DNA of 64,000 nucleotides. Source: an uncultured Candidatus Saccharibacteria bacterium (GTDB lineage: Bacteria > Patescibacteriota > Saccharimonadia > Saccharimonadales > Saccharimonadaceae). The notes beneath the pieces are model-generated. The model saw nothing but the letters and a program-made list of their open reading frames with translations, was not told where the DNA came from and did no database searches. Made by a program: the position numbers and the translations under genes. The DNA is taken from NCBI GenBank assembly GCA_948868795.1, contig CAQRDK010000005.1:1-64000 (forward strand), in the 5' to 3' direction. Positions 51,052 to 58,329 of the stretch are shown here, in pieces. Each line of letters opens with the position of its first letter. The first letter of the stretch is position 1.

Positions 51052-51059
51052 CCCGACCA
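51052..51059. other. Attachment core between elements
   Basis: CCCGACCA, preceded by CCTCTAGAAATTTTGTTA-type right-end sequence and followed by left-end sequence like that after 40080 (both contain CCCCTGTAAAAT). Confidence 0.8.
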
Positions 51060-51240
51060 CACAGAATATAAAGCCTGTTTTCGACTGTTTTGCCCCTGTA
51101 AAATTGTGTTCTGCCCCTTAGCAAGTTCAGGGGCTAATTTTTTGACGTTTTTACGATTTTTTCGAGCCAAGGATACGGTTCTACCTCTATAATTTTCCGC
51201 GTTATGGCCATTAATTTACCGCCACGTAACTCTTCTTGCT
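51053..51240 (-). pseudogene. Recombinase C-terminal remnant
   Basis: Two frames resemble the end of the element-1 recombinase: RKIIEVEPYPWLEKIVKTSKN against TKVIEVKPYPWVQTLDEGKR, then, after a frameshift, ILQGQNSRKQALYSVWSG against ILQGSNSLKSHLYKLWSG. The remnant continues across the att core into element 1's right end. Confidence 0.85.
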
Positions 51241-51366
51241 CTGTTAGTATGACTTACTACAAAATAGCTAGAGCCAATGGTGACTTTTATGCAGTGGCTA
51301 GCATTGCGAAAATTTACGAGAAAAAATACTTGAGCTTGTGAGTTTCGGACGCTGGAGTACGTTCTA

Positions 51367-51393
51367 CAACGCTTAGGACGTATTTTTTGTTTG
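51367..51393 (+). terminator. Terminator-like hairpin in element 2
   Basis: ACGTTCT pairs with AGGACGT (one G-T pair), followed by ATTTTTTG. The preceding stretch 51249-51342 holds a 30-codon frame (MTYYKIARANGDFYAVASIA) of uncertain status. Confidence 0.55.
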
Positions 51394-51478
51394 GCTTAAT
51401 TCCGAACCTTAGATGCTTGTAAAAAGAAATCGATAGTGTTTACTCTTGCTTTGAATGCATGCTATAATATATTTATAT

Positions 51479-51709
51479 ATGCTTGTCAATAAAGATTGGA
51501 AGCCAAACCTCTATAAGTACGAAAAAGTCCGTCGAAGCGGTAGCTGCAATATGCTTATTGAGGCTAGGTGATCAATTAAAGCTTGTGATACTAGTAGCCG
51601 AGAACACCGAGACATATTACTTAACTACAATACTTATAAAAGATGCATTGAAGCGCAATATAGGTCGGTCACTAACTTTACGGGGGAGTATAAGAAGTTT
51701 GACTTTTAG
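51479..51709 (+). pseudogene. Broken copy of the 76-residue element gene
   Basis: The translation (KDWKPNLYKYEKVRRSG and, later, SSREHRDILLNYNTYKR) follows the protein at 49123-49353 over its whole length, with an in-frame TGA at codon 31. TATAAT at 51463-51468 is still present. Confidence 0.85.
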
Positions 51710-51713
51710 GCTA

Positions 51714-51994
51714 TGGATGTAAAACTAAATTTTGGGCAGACTTTAGTATTGCGGAAATGTCTGGAGAAAAAGCAGTTAGAGATATTTATAAGCAAGCAAA
51801 AGCTGAGGAGAGAGACGATCGTATTTATGGAACAGATTGCCTATGGCACTTAACCATAAAGTTGTTATTGATACGAGGAGCAGAATACAAAATTCAGTCA
51901 ACTTTATGCTGAACTGCGGGAAGAATGGTATGAGTGGGTGCTGGAGAATTGGAAGGGCGAAGATTTAAGGTATTATCTGAAAGTGATGGATTAA
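51714..51994 (+). pseudogene. Broken copy of the 99-residue element gene
   Basis: Nucleotide and translated similarity to 49341-49640, notably WADFSIAEMSGEKAVRDIYK and YAELREEWYEWVLENWKGED, spread over shifted frames. Confidence 0.8.
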
Positions 51995-52096
51995 CCAACC
52001 AGAAATAAAAAATAATCATAAGTACTATGACATAAAATTATTTACAAATCAAATAACTTGTGTTAAACTGATGATATTGCCTGGAGGAAAAGATAT

Positions 52097-53266
52097 ATGA
52101 AAAATAATGGCGATATCGTACAATTTTTAAAACAAAAAGATTACATAATGATAAATAATAAACTCGGCAGTGGTTCTTTTGGCAAAACTGTTATTTTGCA
52201 AGATCCTTTCATTGACGAACTTTTTGTTGCTAAAAAATATGCTCCAGTTGATGATAGTATTAAGGTTGAGTTTTATAAGAACTTTATAGACGAGATAAAA
52301 ATTCTGTACAAGTTAAACCATAAAAATATTGTCAGAATTCATGGGTATTACCCATACGAAAACAATTATAGCGGATACATCATAATGGAGTATATTGATG
52401 GTGAAACGATTGTGGAGTATCTAGGGAATTATATACCTTTCGATCCACTTCCGTTAAATTCGATTTTTTCGCAGCTCATAGACGCATTTTGTTATCTCGA
52501 AAGCAAGAATATTATCCACAGGGATATTCGGCCAAGCAATATTATGGTAGATAAAGACGGCACTGTAAAGATAATTGATTTTGGTATTGGAAAAATATGC
52601 GTGAGCGCTTCTGCTAGTGATAGTATTGCATCACAAATAAATCGTAATAACGCAAACACTTTACCAGATGAATATTACCGCTCGGAATATACCTCATTGA
52701 CTGATATGTTTTATTTAGGAGATTTATTCAGAAGTATACTGAATGACGATAAAATTATAGCTGATATCGATTTTTCATACAGAAAAGTAATCAACAAAAT
52801 GGCCGATAAGAACCCAAAGAACAGGTATAAAAATTTCAAAGAGATTAAGGCACTAATAGATAAACACGATTTTCAGCAACTTGAGATTACCGAAACCGAT
52901 AAGGAAATTTATAAAAACTTCGCCAACAAGGCTTTTGAACTTATTACCAAGGTAGAGACCAATACAAAGTTTCAGCAGAATCCTTACGTTTTCAAGGATA
53001 AACTCAAGGATATTCTCAATAATAATCTATTTGAGGATAATGTACAGAACGTTGGAGATTTAGCGACTACATTATTTGACGGAAAGATATATTTCATACC
53101 TAACAAGAGTATTCCATGTTCCATAATAAAAAAATTCTTAAACTGGTTTGACAATCTATCTGAAGGAACGCAAAGAATAGTTTTATCCAACTTAGAGTCT
53201 AAGCTTAATCAAATACCAAGGTACACGAGTGAAGATAGTGTAGATATTGATGAAATTCCTTTTTAG
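52097..53266 (+). CDS. Ser/Thr protein kinase with SSB-type tail
   Basis: 389 residues. The kinase domain (about 18-255) is complete: glycine loop GSGSFG near 24, VAKKY with the ATP-binding lysine, IIHRDIRPSNIMV near 139-151, IIDFGIGK near 159-166. The C-terminal 130 residues are helical and end SVDIDEIPF, closely like the SSB C-terminal docking peptide (DDDIPF) and the end of the element-1 SSB-like protein. A promoter TTTACA-N17-TAAACT and GGAGG precede the ATG. It occupies the same right-end slot in element 2 as the HEPN-like gene in element 1. Stand-alone kinases of this kind are known as phage-defence proteins in other bacteria; here that role is inference. Confidence 0.88.
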   Translation: MKNNGDIVQFLKQKDYIMINNKLGSGSFGKTVILQDPFIDELFVAKKYAPVDDSIKVEFYKNFIDEIKILYKLNHKNIVRIHGYYPYENNYSGYIIMEYIDGETIVEYLGNYIPFDPLPLNSIFSQLIDAFCYLESKNIIHRDIRPSNIMVDKDGTVKIIDFGIGKICVSASASDSIASQINRNNANTLPDEYYRSEYTSLTDMFYLGDLFRSILNDDKIIADIDFSYRKVINKMADKNPKNRYKNFKEIKALIDKHDFQQLEITETDKEIYKNFANKAFELITKVETNTKFQQNPYVFKDKLKDILNNNLFEDNVQNVGDLATTLFDGKIYFIPNKSIPCSIIKKFLNWFDNLSEGTQRIVLSNLESKLNQIPRYTSEDSVDIDEIPF

Positions 53267-53329
53267 CGCACTCTTTATCAAAACAGTATGCCATCCTCCT
53301 CTAGAAATTCTGTTATAGCCGAGTGAACT

Positions 53330-53896
53330 ATGCCCGACCAGATATTGTTAATGAAGAAAAGTGAACGCGGACAAGTTGGTTTAGTTGGAGAATACGCCGT
53401 TTTGTCGGCGCTTATTTTAAATGGGTTTAATGCAGCGAGGACAGATGGTAACTCTAAAGATATTGACATCTTGTGTATGAACTCGGAGTTCTCCAAAATG
53501 ACCAAAGTACAAGTAAAAACTGAAGGGCCGGATACTTTTTATCAAAAGAATAAGAAGTCCTTGCCGCACTATGCGTTCCATGTTTCGACTTCGGAGAAGT
53601 ATCGGACGAATTATCGGCAGATAATTCTTGATCAGGAGATTTATTTCGTGTTTTATCTTTGTCCGCAAACTCCTATGGCATTAGAGGCAAAGCCTTTTGA
53701 TAGAAATCGCACATACGGCAGGTTCTTTGTTGCTTCGCCTGAAGAAGTCGTGAGGCAGCTGGATTTTCAAGCAGAGCATGGCAACTGTAAGTATTTATAC
53801 TTTCGCGTTTTTGAAGAAGTTGATGACTTTTGTCGGAGGATAGGAGGTGACATGATGAGCGATTTTGAGAATCGCTGGGATAAGCTGAGAGGTTAA
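53330..53896 (+). CDS. PD-(D/E)XK nuclease-like protein
   Basis: 188 residues with GLVGEYAVLSALILNGFNA (Glu21), SKDIDILC (Asp46) and KVQVKT (Gln61, Lys63), the order of a PD-(D/E)XK nuclease core. The rest has FHVSTSEKYRTNYRQIILD and a C-terminal helical part. ATG 53330 lies in the right end of element 2 and the att core supplies codons 2 to 4, so the 5' end was changed by integration. An internal ATG at 53351 (MKKSERGQ) may be the original start. It could be chromosomal, or cargo of an older element. Confidence 0.7.
   Translation: MPDQILLMKKSERGQVGLVGEYAVLSALILNGFNAARTDGNSKDIDILCMNSEFSKMTKVQVKTEGPDTFYQKNKKSLPHYAFHVSTSEKYRTNYRQIILDQEIYFVFYLCPQTPMALEAKPFDRNRTYGRFFVASPEEVVRQLDFQAEHGNCKYLYFRVFEEVDDFCRRIGGDMMSDFENRWDKLRG
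53333..53340. other. Right attachment site of element 2
   Basis: CCCGACCA, preceded by the element right end whose minus strand encodes WSGIVHSAITEFLEEDGILF and a stop, a homologue of the predicted native recombinase tail. Confidence 0.8.
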
Positions 53897-53959
53897 GCAT
53901 GCCGTCAGAGAGGGCGAAGAAGCAGCATGGTGAGCGGGTGCGGAAGAAAGTACGGTAGT

Positions 53960-54334
53960 CTATTCCCACACGAAAATCGTACAAAACACAAAGAACGCAA
54001 TTAACAACAAAGCTACTCCTGCTACCACTCCGCCAATAATTAAATACCACTTAACCATCTTTTTCGCATTGTTTACATTTTTATAGACAGAGTTTAACTT
54101 TTCGCCATCAAGATTATTATTTCTAATTTCTTCCAGATCAATATCTTTCACTAATTCGTCTAGCGTGATGCCAAAATAATCGCTCAACATCACCAATTTT
54201 TGGAAATCTGGGTAGGCTTGGCGGGATTCCCACTTAGACATGGTTTGCCGAGATACATTTAATTCATTACCTAAATCTTCTTGCGAAAGCCCTTTTGACT
54301 TTCTTAGACTAATTAATTTTTCGCTAAAATCCAT
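53960..54334 (-). CDS. XRE-family regulator with membrane segment
   Basis: 124 residues. The N-terminal helix-turn-helix (about 6-60) reads LRKSKGLSQEDLGNELNVSRQTMSKWE, followed by MLSDYFGITLDELV. A linker leads to a membrane helix (about 95-120, YLIIGGVVAGVALLLIAFFV). Membrane-bound XRE proteins of this shape are common in Gram-positive-like genomes and often autoregulate. The Shine-Dalgarno site AAGGAG is at 54340-54345. Targets are unknown; its position beside the element suggests a possible role in its control. Confidence 0.88.
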   Translation of the reverse strand: MDFSEKLISLRKSKGLSQEDLGNELNVSRQTMSKWESRQAYPDFQKLVMLSDYFGITLDELVKDIDLEEIRNNNLDGEKLNSVYKNVNNAKKMVKWYLIIGGVVAGVALLLIAFFVFCTIFVWE

Positions 54335-54462
54335 AATCTTCTCCTTTTTATAAATTATGAGTAGATTATATCAACCCTATAAATATTACCTCAACCAACT
54401 TTGGTTGGAAATTTGTCAACTTGTTTTTACGATTTCCAGGAATCGCTATAAGTGGGCTGTCG

Positions 54463-54873
54463 TTATTTCTTCAGTCGTAGCGGAAATTTGATGACTGTGC
54501 GGTCGTGGCCGTTGGCGTCGGGTTCGGTGGCAGTGAAGGGGTCGGCGGCGAGTTCTACTTCCCCGCTATAGTTGTAGGCGCCGGGTGTGCGCGATTCGAA
54601 AAGATGGAGTTTGATACTGTTCGTGTTTGACTCGGCGAGAGTTTTGTTTTGCGAATAATCAATGCGCTGGTCGCCGGTCTTACCCATGCCAGTATAATTC
54701 AGGATGTCGCCTCGCCATTCGTCGGCGTGGTAGCATTGACCATGCTTGACAAAAATGACCAGAGTATTAGTTTGCTTAGACTTACGCATACCACCCATGT
54801 TACCGCACTTGAAGGCTTCGACAATTTCTTGGTTAGTATAATCCTCGCCGGGATGAAAATCGGAAATATTCAT
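54463..54873 (-). CDS. Stand-alone ScoMcrA-type SRA domain
   Basis: 136 residues matching the SRA-like domain of ScoMcrA-type restriction enzymes: FHPGEDYTNQEIVEAFKCGNMGGMRKSKQTNTLVIF, DEWRGDILNYTGMGKTGDQ, LHLFESRTPGAYNYSGEVELA and KFPLRL. In those enzymes this module, with a sulfur-binding partner domain, recognises modified DNA next to an HNH nuclease. No HNH domain is present here, so it may bind modified DNA or be the remains of a restriction enzyme. Start at 54873 has AAGGAG and TATAAT (54895-54890). Confidence 0.75.
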   Translation of the reverse strand: MNISDFHPGEDYTNQEIVEAFKCGNMGGMRKSKQTNTLVIFVKHGQCYHADEWRGDILNYTGMGKTGDQRIDYSQNKTLAESNTNSIKLHLFESRTPGAYNYSGEVELAADPFTATEPDANGHDRTVIKFPLRLKK

Positions 54874-55028
54874 TTTGCTCCTTTGTGATATTATACTATA
54901 TTTTTCTGGTTTGAACTTATTGATTTTATTGGTATATTTGTTATAATACTTGAATATATTATTTTTAGTTACGCAATTGGTAGGTTGTTCTTGATGGAAG
55001 CAGTTTGAGGTTGCGGGAAAGGGCCGCA

Positions 55029-55700
55029 ATGAGCCATTCGGGCGCGCAATCTCAAAGCGCGGATTTAGACAATAGTTTTAATTTTGCAAGTTCGCCGGGG
55101 GCTGGCGCGGTGGGCGGCCAGCTTGGCGAGGAGTCCGAGAGCCAGGACCGCTTTCAATCTCGTAGAGAAAGCGATGCGCGACGTAGGACGTCGAACAGAG
55201 ATGATGAGAGGTTTTTGCGGCAGGAAAAGTTGATTCAGCATGAGCTAGAGCGAGCTTTGGCAAAACGGCGAATTGGGCTGAAGGCCTCAGAACTCTGTCG
55301 GGAAGCGAAAATGGCAAGATCGACTTTTTACACTCATTACAAAAGCTGCGACGAGGCGTTGATTTGGTATGAATTACGACTGGAGGAGGAATTTGTGAGG
55401 TCCTTGCCGCAAAACTTGAGGCGGGAGCTGGCGTTTGTGCGGCTTTTTAGTTTTATTTCAAAACATCAACGGTATTTTTCCGCAACTTTCCAAAATCAAA
55501 ATATGTTTCTTCTGATGCGGTTGGTAAAACATGTTTGCGCACCGAGAGCTGAGCTGAATCAAAAAGCGTATGTATTATACGTTTGGTCGGTACAGGCGAT
55601 GATTTGGTGCTGGGGTGAGTGTGATAATTTCTCCGCAGCGAAGGCGGAGATTTATCGGAAAAAGTTGATGATGCTGCGGGTGATGGATTATGGATTATAA
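55029..55700 (+). CDS. TetR-family regulator
   Basis: About 223 residues from ATG 55029; a TTG at 55005 is also possible. The first 60 residues are Ser/Gly/Glu/Arg-rich and disordered. A TetR-type helix-turn-helix follows (LERALAKRRIGLKASELCREAKMARSTFYTHYKSCDEAL), then a helical ligand-binding half. TATAAT (54949-54954) lies about 75 nt upstream. The family responds to small ligands. No clear target neighbour is seen. Confidence 0.8.
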   Translation: MSHSGAQSQSADLDNSFNFASSPGAGAVGGQLGEESESQDRFQSRRESDARRRTSNRDDERFLRQEKLIQHELERALAKRRIGLKASELCREAKMARSTFYTHYKSCDEALIWYELRLEEEFVRSLPQNLRRELAFVRLFSFISKHQRYFSATFQNQNMFLLMRLVKHVCAPRAELNQKAYVLYVWSVQAMIWCWGECDNFSAAKAEIYRKKLMMLRVMDYGL

Positions 55701-55760
55701 GATTGGACTAAGCGATAGCGACTAAATGGGATGAAGTCGATGATATATCGCTTAGACAAG

Positions 55761-56578
55761 TTAGTCCGTTCCTTTAAGCGCCCCGTAGATGCTCGCCTCA
55801 ACTTCTTTTGTTAATCTAGTTTCCTCCTCTTGTTCATGTTGCAGCCACACCTTTCTTTTTTCTGCCGCTTCTTGTGTCGTGGCTAATTTCCAACTATTCC
55901 TTTCGAGACAGTACCCAAGTTCAGTCATTAACTGGATGGTTTCTTCTTCATTTAGTCTGAGGCGAGTCATGACTTCTTGCGTGTTCCAGGTAGCTTTTTC
56001 GTCAAGAAACCCTCGAATTTGCGACAATCGATACAGATTACTCTGAAGCCAGTTCTGCACTACATTAGGCTCCGACTGTGTTTTAATTTCTTCACAAGTG
56101 AAGCCGTAGCCGAGATTGCTAAAAATCAAATTAACTATCGTCAATACATCAAATAACTTGCGTAAATCGCCTCCAAATGACCCTAGTCCTTCCGGTATCC
56201 GGAAAACAATACAGTTGACGTCGCCGTCAATGTACTCGTTTCGTCTCAGGTTGACTAGCTCGCCATATGTCCAATCCGACGTTAATTGTTTGTAATTGTC
56301 TAAAATAAAATACTCCCATCCTGACTTAGCTTATATTTGATACCCATCAATTGGCTTTGTTTCGTGTGGCCATTTAGGTTAATCTCAATAGAAAAATCGT
56401 TTTCCGATTCTGCTTGCGGACACCTAAAATCCGGGTCAGCTTACTGGGCGGCGCAGAGCGCTCTAACAGCGAGCGCCCTCATAGACGTAGATGGCGAGAC
56501 CATATACGTAGTAACACGCGTTTTTATACCGTTGCCTGTCGAACTATATACCTGACACAATACTTGTATCTTTTTCAT
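55761..56578 (-). pseudogene. Decayed gene of unknown family
   Basis: Starting at ATG 56578 the frame reads MKKIQVLCQVYSSTGNGIKT, meets an in-frame TAA at 56443-56441, stays open to 56300 (ending KYKLSQDGSILF), and a second frame (55761-56330, starting GWEYFILDNYKQL, without an ATG for 60 codons) continues the coding signal to 55761. The natural reading is one gene broken by a nonsense change and a frameshift. The C-terminal half is helical (TRLRLNEEETIQLMTELGYCLE). The last 127 residues could still be made as a fragment. Confidence 0.6.
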
Positions 56579-56603
56579 ATCTTACACTTCATTATGGTTA
56601 CCT

Positions 56604-56798
56604 TCAATAAACCTCGGATTTACTGGGCATGATGATTGCGGCGAGGATGTAGGCGAAGATGCCGCCGCCGACGCAGAAGACGAGCAAAACCCATGCGAGG
56701 CGGACAAGCGCAGGGTCGACGTTGAGATATTCGGCGAGACCGCCGCAAACGCCTGCAATACGCTTGCCGTATTCAATACGATAGAGACGTTTGGTCAT
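56604..56798 (-). CDS. PspC-domain protein
   Basis: 64 residues consisting of a PspC domain: KRLYRIEYGKRIAGVCGGLA, EYLNVDPALVRLAWVLLVF and one membrane helix ending IMP. PspC proteins respond to envelope stress. ATG 56798 has AAGGAGC upstream. A full promoter TTGACA-N17-TAAAAT lies at 56879-56851. Confidence 0.9.
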   Translation of the reverse strand: MTKRLYRIEYGKRIAGVCGGLAEYLNVDPALVRLAWVLLVFCVGGGIFAYILAAIIMPSKSEVY

Positions 56799-56850
56799 AG
56801 TTTGCTCCTTTTGTTCCCGGCTGAAACTGCCAGGGTGATTTATTGGATTT

Positions 56851-56879
56851 ATTTTACATCTTGCGCTATGATTTGTCAA
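56851..56879 (-). promoter_or_regulatory. Sigma70 promoter of the PspC gene
   Basis: TTGACA (56879-56874), 17-nt spacer, TAAAAT (56856-56851). Confidence 0.85.
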
Positions 56880-56905
56880 ATAAGGATGCTCCAGCAAAGC
56901 GTTGG

Positions 56906-57577
56906 TCACTTCCCGAAATTGGCGATATGTTGTTCCCTGGTGCCGTCTTCGGGGCGGGAGAGAGGAGATAGCTTTTCCGAGAGAGAATGGAAGGCCCTGG
57001 CTATAGCGGGAAAGTCGGGGATATTTTGGTAGATTCGGCTAAAATCGCCCTTTTTCGTGATGAAGTGGGCTTCGGGTGGTATATTGCGAATATGCCACTC
57101 TCCGGAAACTGAGTGGGTAATGAAAGTATAAATCGGGAGTTTTACATCGAGAAATCGACGGAGACATTCGGCGTGGTAACGGTTTTGTTCGACGGGGCTG
57201 AGAAAGGTGTGTTTGCCATGATAATACTGCGCCCACTTTTTTGAGCGACCATCGCCGTAGATTTTACCCTGATAGGTTTTGTGTTCGAAGACAAGGATGC
57301 CTTTTTTCGAAAGAACAAGTAGATCAATTTCGCTGGTTTTATTGGTTTTGTCGTGGACAGGGATGTAGACATTGCGGAAAATCTGCGACTCAGGAACGCC
57401 AAGTCGGATAAGCTCACGGTAGAGAAAGCGCTCCCCGCCCTGCCCGGAAGTTTTGTATTCCTGACGATTACTAAGCATGTCCCAAAGGTCGGAGAAAGTT
57501 AGCTGGTTGCGACGCAGTAGTAAAATAAAGTAAGCGGCAAGCGCGACGAGTGGAGCAACAATCAGGATTATTCTCAT
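56906..57577 (-). CDS. NERD-domain membrane protein
   Basis: 223 residues. One N-terminal membrane helix (about 2-22) precedes a NERD (nuclease-related) domain of about 130 residues with GERFLYRELIRLG, SEIDLLVLSKKGILVFEHKTY (the Asp and Glu-x-Lys of a nuclease core) and QNRYHAECLRRFL. It may cut or bind nucleic acid at the membrane, for example during DNA uptake, which an epibiont relies on; this is inference. TATAAT (57590-57585) ends 7 nt before the ATG, a leaderless arrangement. Confidence 0.85.
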   Translation of the reverse strand: MRIILIVAPLVALAAYFILLLRRNQLTFSDLWDMLSNRQEYKTSGQGGERFLYRELIRLGVPESQIFRNVYIPVHDKTNKTSEIDLLVLSKKGILVFEHKTYQGKIYGDGRSKKWAQYYHGKHTFLSPVEQNRYHAECLRRFLDVKLPIYTFITHSVSGEWHIRNIPPEAHFITKKGDFSRIYQNIPDFPAIARAFHSLSEKLSPLSRPEDGTREQHIANFGK

Positions 57578-57636
57578 ATGTTATATTATACCAGTTGTCG
57601 GTCAGCATGATATAATAATTAGAAATGGAGGAAGTT

Positions 57637-58329
57637 ATGAAGTTGATGAAGTTGGAACATTCGGGGATTGTGTTGGAGAAGGGCGGAAAGAAGTTGGTTT
57701 TTGATCCGGTGGAGTTTGCGGCGACGTTGCCGGAGTTTGACAACGTGGCGGCGATTATTATTACGCATGCGCATAATGACCACTTGCAGCCGGAACGGAT
57801 TAGTGCGATTCTCGATCGAAATCCGGGAGCGAAGATCTTTGCGCCGGAAGATGCGGCGACAGTGATTCGGAACGCTCTGGGCGCGGCAGATGTGACGGTC
57901 GTGAAGGGCGGAGACGAGGCTTTTGTCGGCGGGGATGAGATAGCCGAGGGCTTCGTCGGGAAATATGAAGGGTTTAAGTTAGAGTTCTTTGGAAAAGACC
58001 ACGCGTCGGTCGTGGCAGGCAAAGTTCCCTGCCAAAATATCGGCGTGGTGGTCGACGGAAAGTTGACGAACCCGGGCGATTCGTTTGATTTATTAGAGAT
58101 GAATGGAGCGGTGGAAGTTTTGCTGGTGCCAGAGGTGGCGCCGTGGACGAAGGTGTCAGAAACGACGGAGTTTATGAAGATTGCTAAGCCGCGAATGGTG
58201 GTGCCAGTGCACGATGGGCTTCTGTCAGAAATGGGCAAGACGATTTATGACAACCTTTTGCGCGGAGCGTGCGAAGGGATGGGCGCGGAGTTTGCACCGC
58301 TGGGGATTGGGGAGAGTATCGAGATTTAG
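57637..58329 (+). CDS. Metallo-beta-lactamase-fold hydrolase
   Basis: 230 residues of the UlaG/L-ascorbate-lactonase-like MBL group: LEHSGIVLEKGGKKLVFDP, the metal motif THAHNDHL (HxHxDH), GDSFDL and VPVHDGLLSEMG. Substrate unknown. I choose ATG 57637 because GGAGG lies 5 nt upstream, although an ATG at 57625 is also in frame. TATAAT is at 57611-57616. Its stop overlaps the stop of the convergent HD gene. Confidence 0.85.
   Translation: MKLMKLEHSGIVLEKGGKKLVFDPVEFAATLPEFDNVAAIIITHAHNDHLQPERISAILDRNPGAKIFAPEDAATVIRNALGAADVTVVKGGDEAFVGGDEIAEGFVGKYEGFKLEFFGKDHASVVAGKVPCQNIGVVVDGKLTNPGDSFDLLEMNGAVEVLLVPEVAPWTKVSETTEFMKIAKPRMVVPVHDGLLSEMGKTIYDNLLRGACEGMGAEFAPLGIGESIEI

Larger units (their letters stand above)
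40073..51059. mobile_element. Integrated element 1 at tRNA-Pro(TGG)
   Basis: An element of about 11 kb bounded by CCCGACCA. The order from the tRNA is: serine recombinase, SSB-like protein, replication-type ATPase, a small gene and an unknown gene (all minus), a structured RNA with GIY-YIG gene, an exported Ser/Pro-rich protein and small genes, then a HEPN-like gene at the right end. Sequence after the right core (51060 on) resembles the left end of the element again, and the sequence before it resembles the sequence before 53333. This shows a second element in tandem. No capsid, conjugation or relaxase gene is seen, so it may be a satellite or an integrative plasmid. Confidence 0.85.
51060..53340. 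mobile_element. Decayed tandem element 2
   Basis: About 2.3 kb between the att cores at 51052 and 53333. It keeps a recombinase 3' remnant, broken copies of the 76- and 99-residue genes in the same order as element 1, and an intact protein kinase at the right end. Its right-end sequence CCTCTAGAAATTCTGTTA matches element 1's right end with one change. The replication module is missing. Confidence 0.8.

Noticed and set aside
53900..53959. 19-codon frame MPSERAKKQHGERVRKKVR
   Set aside because: Too short, no ribosome site, and overlaps nothing that supports it.
55145..55320. Serine recombinase-like or integrase start near the TetR gene
   Set aside because: The Arg/Ser-rich N-terminus has no catalytic motif; the helix-turn-helix with STFYTHYKS is TetR-type.
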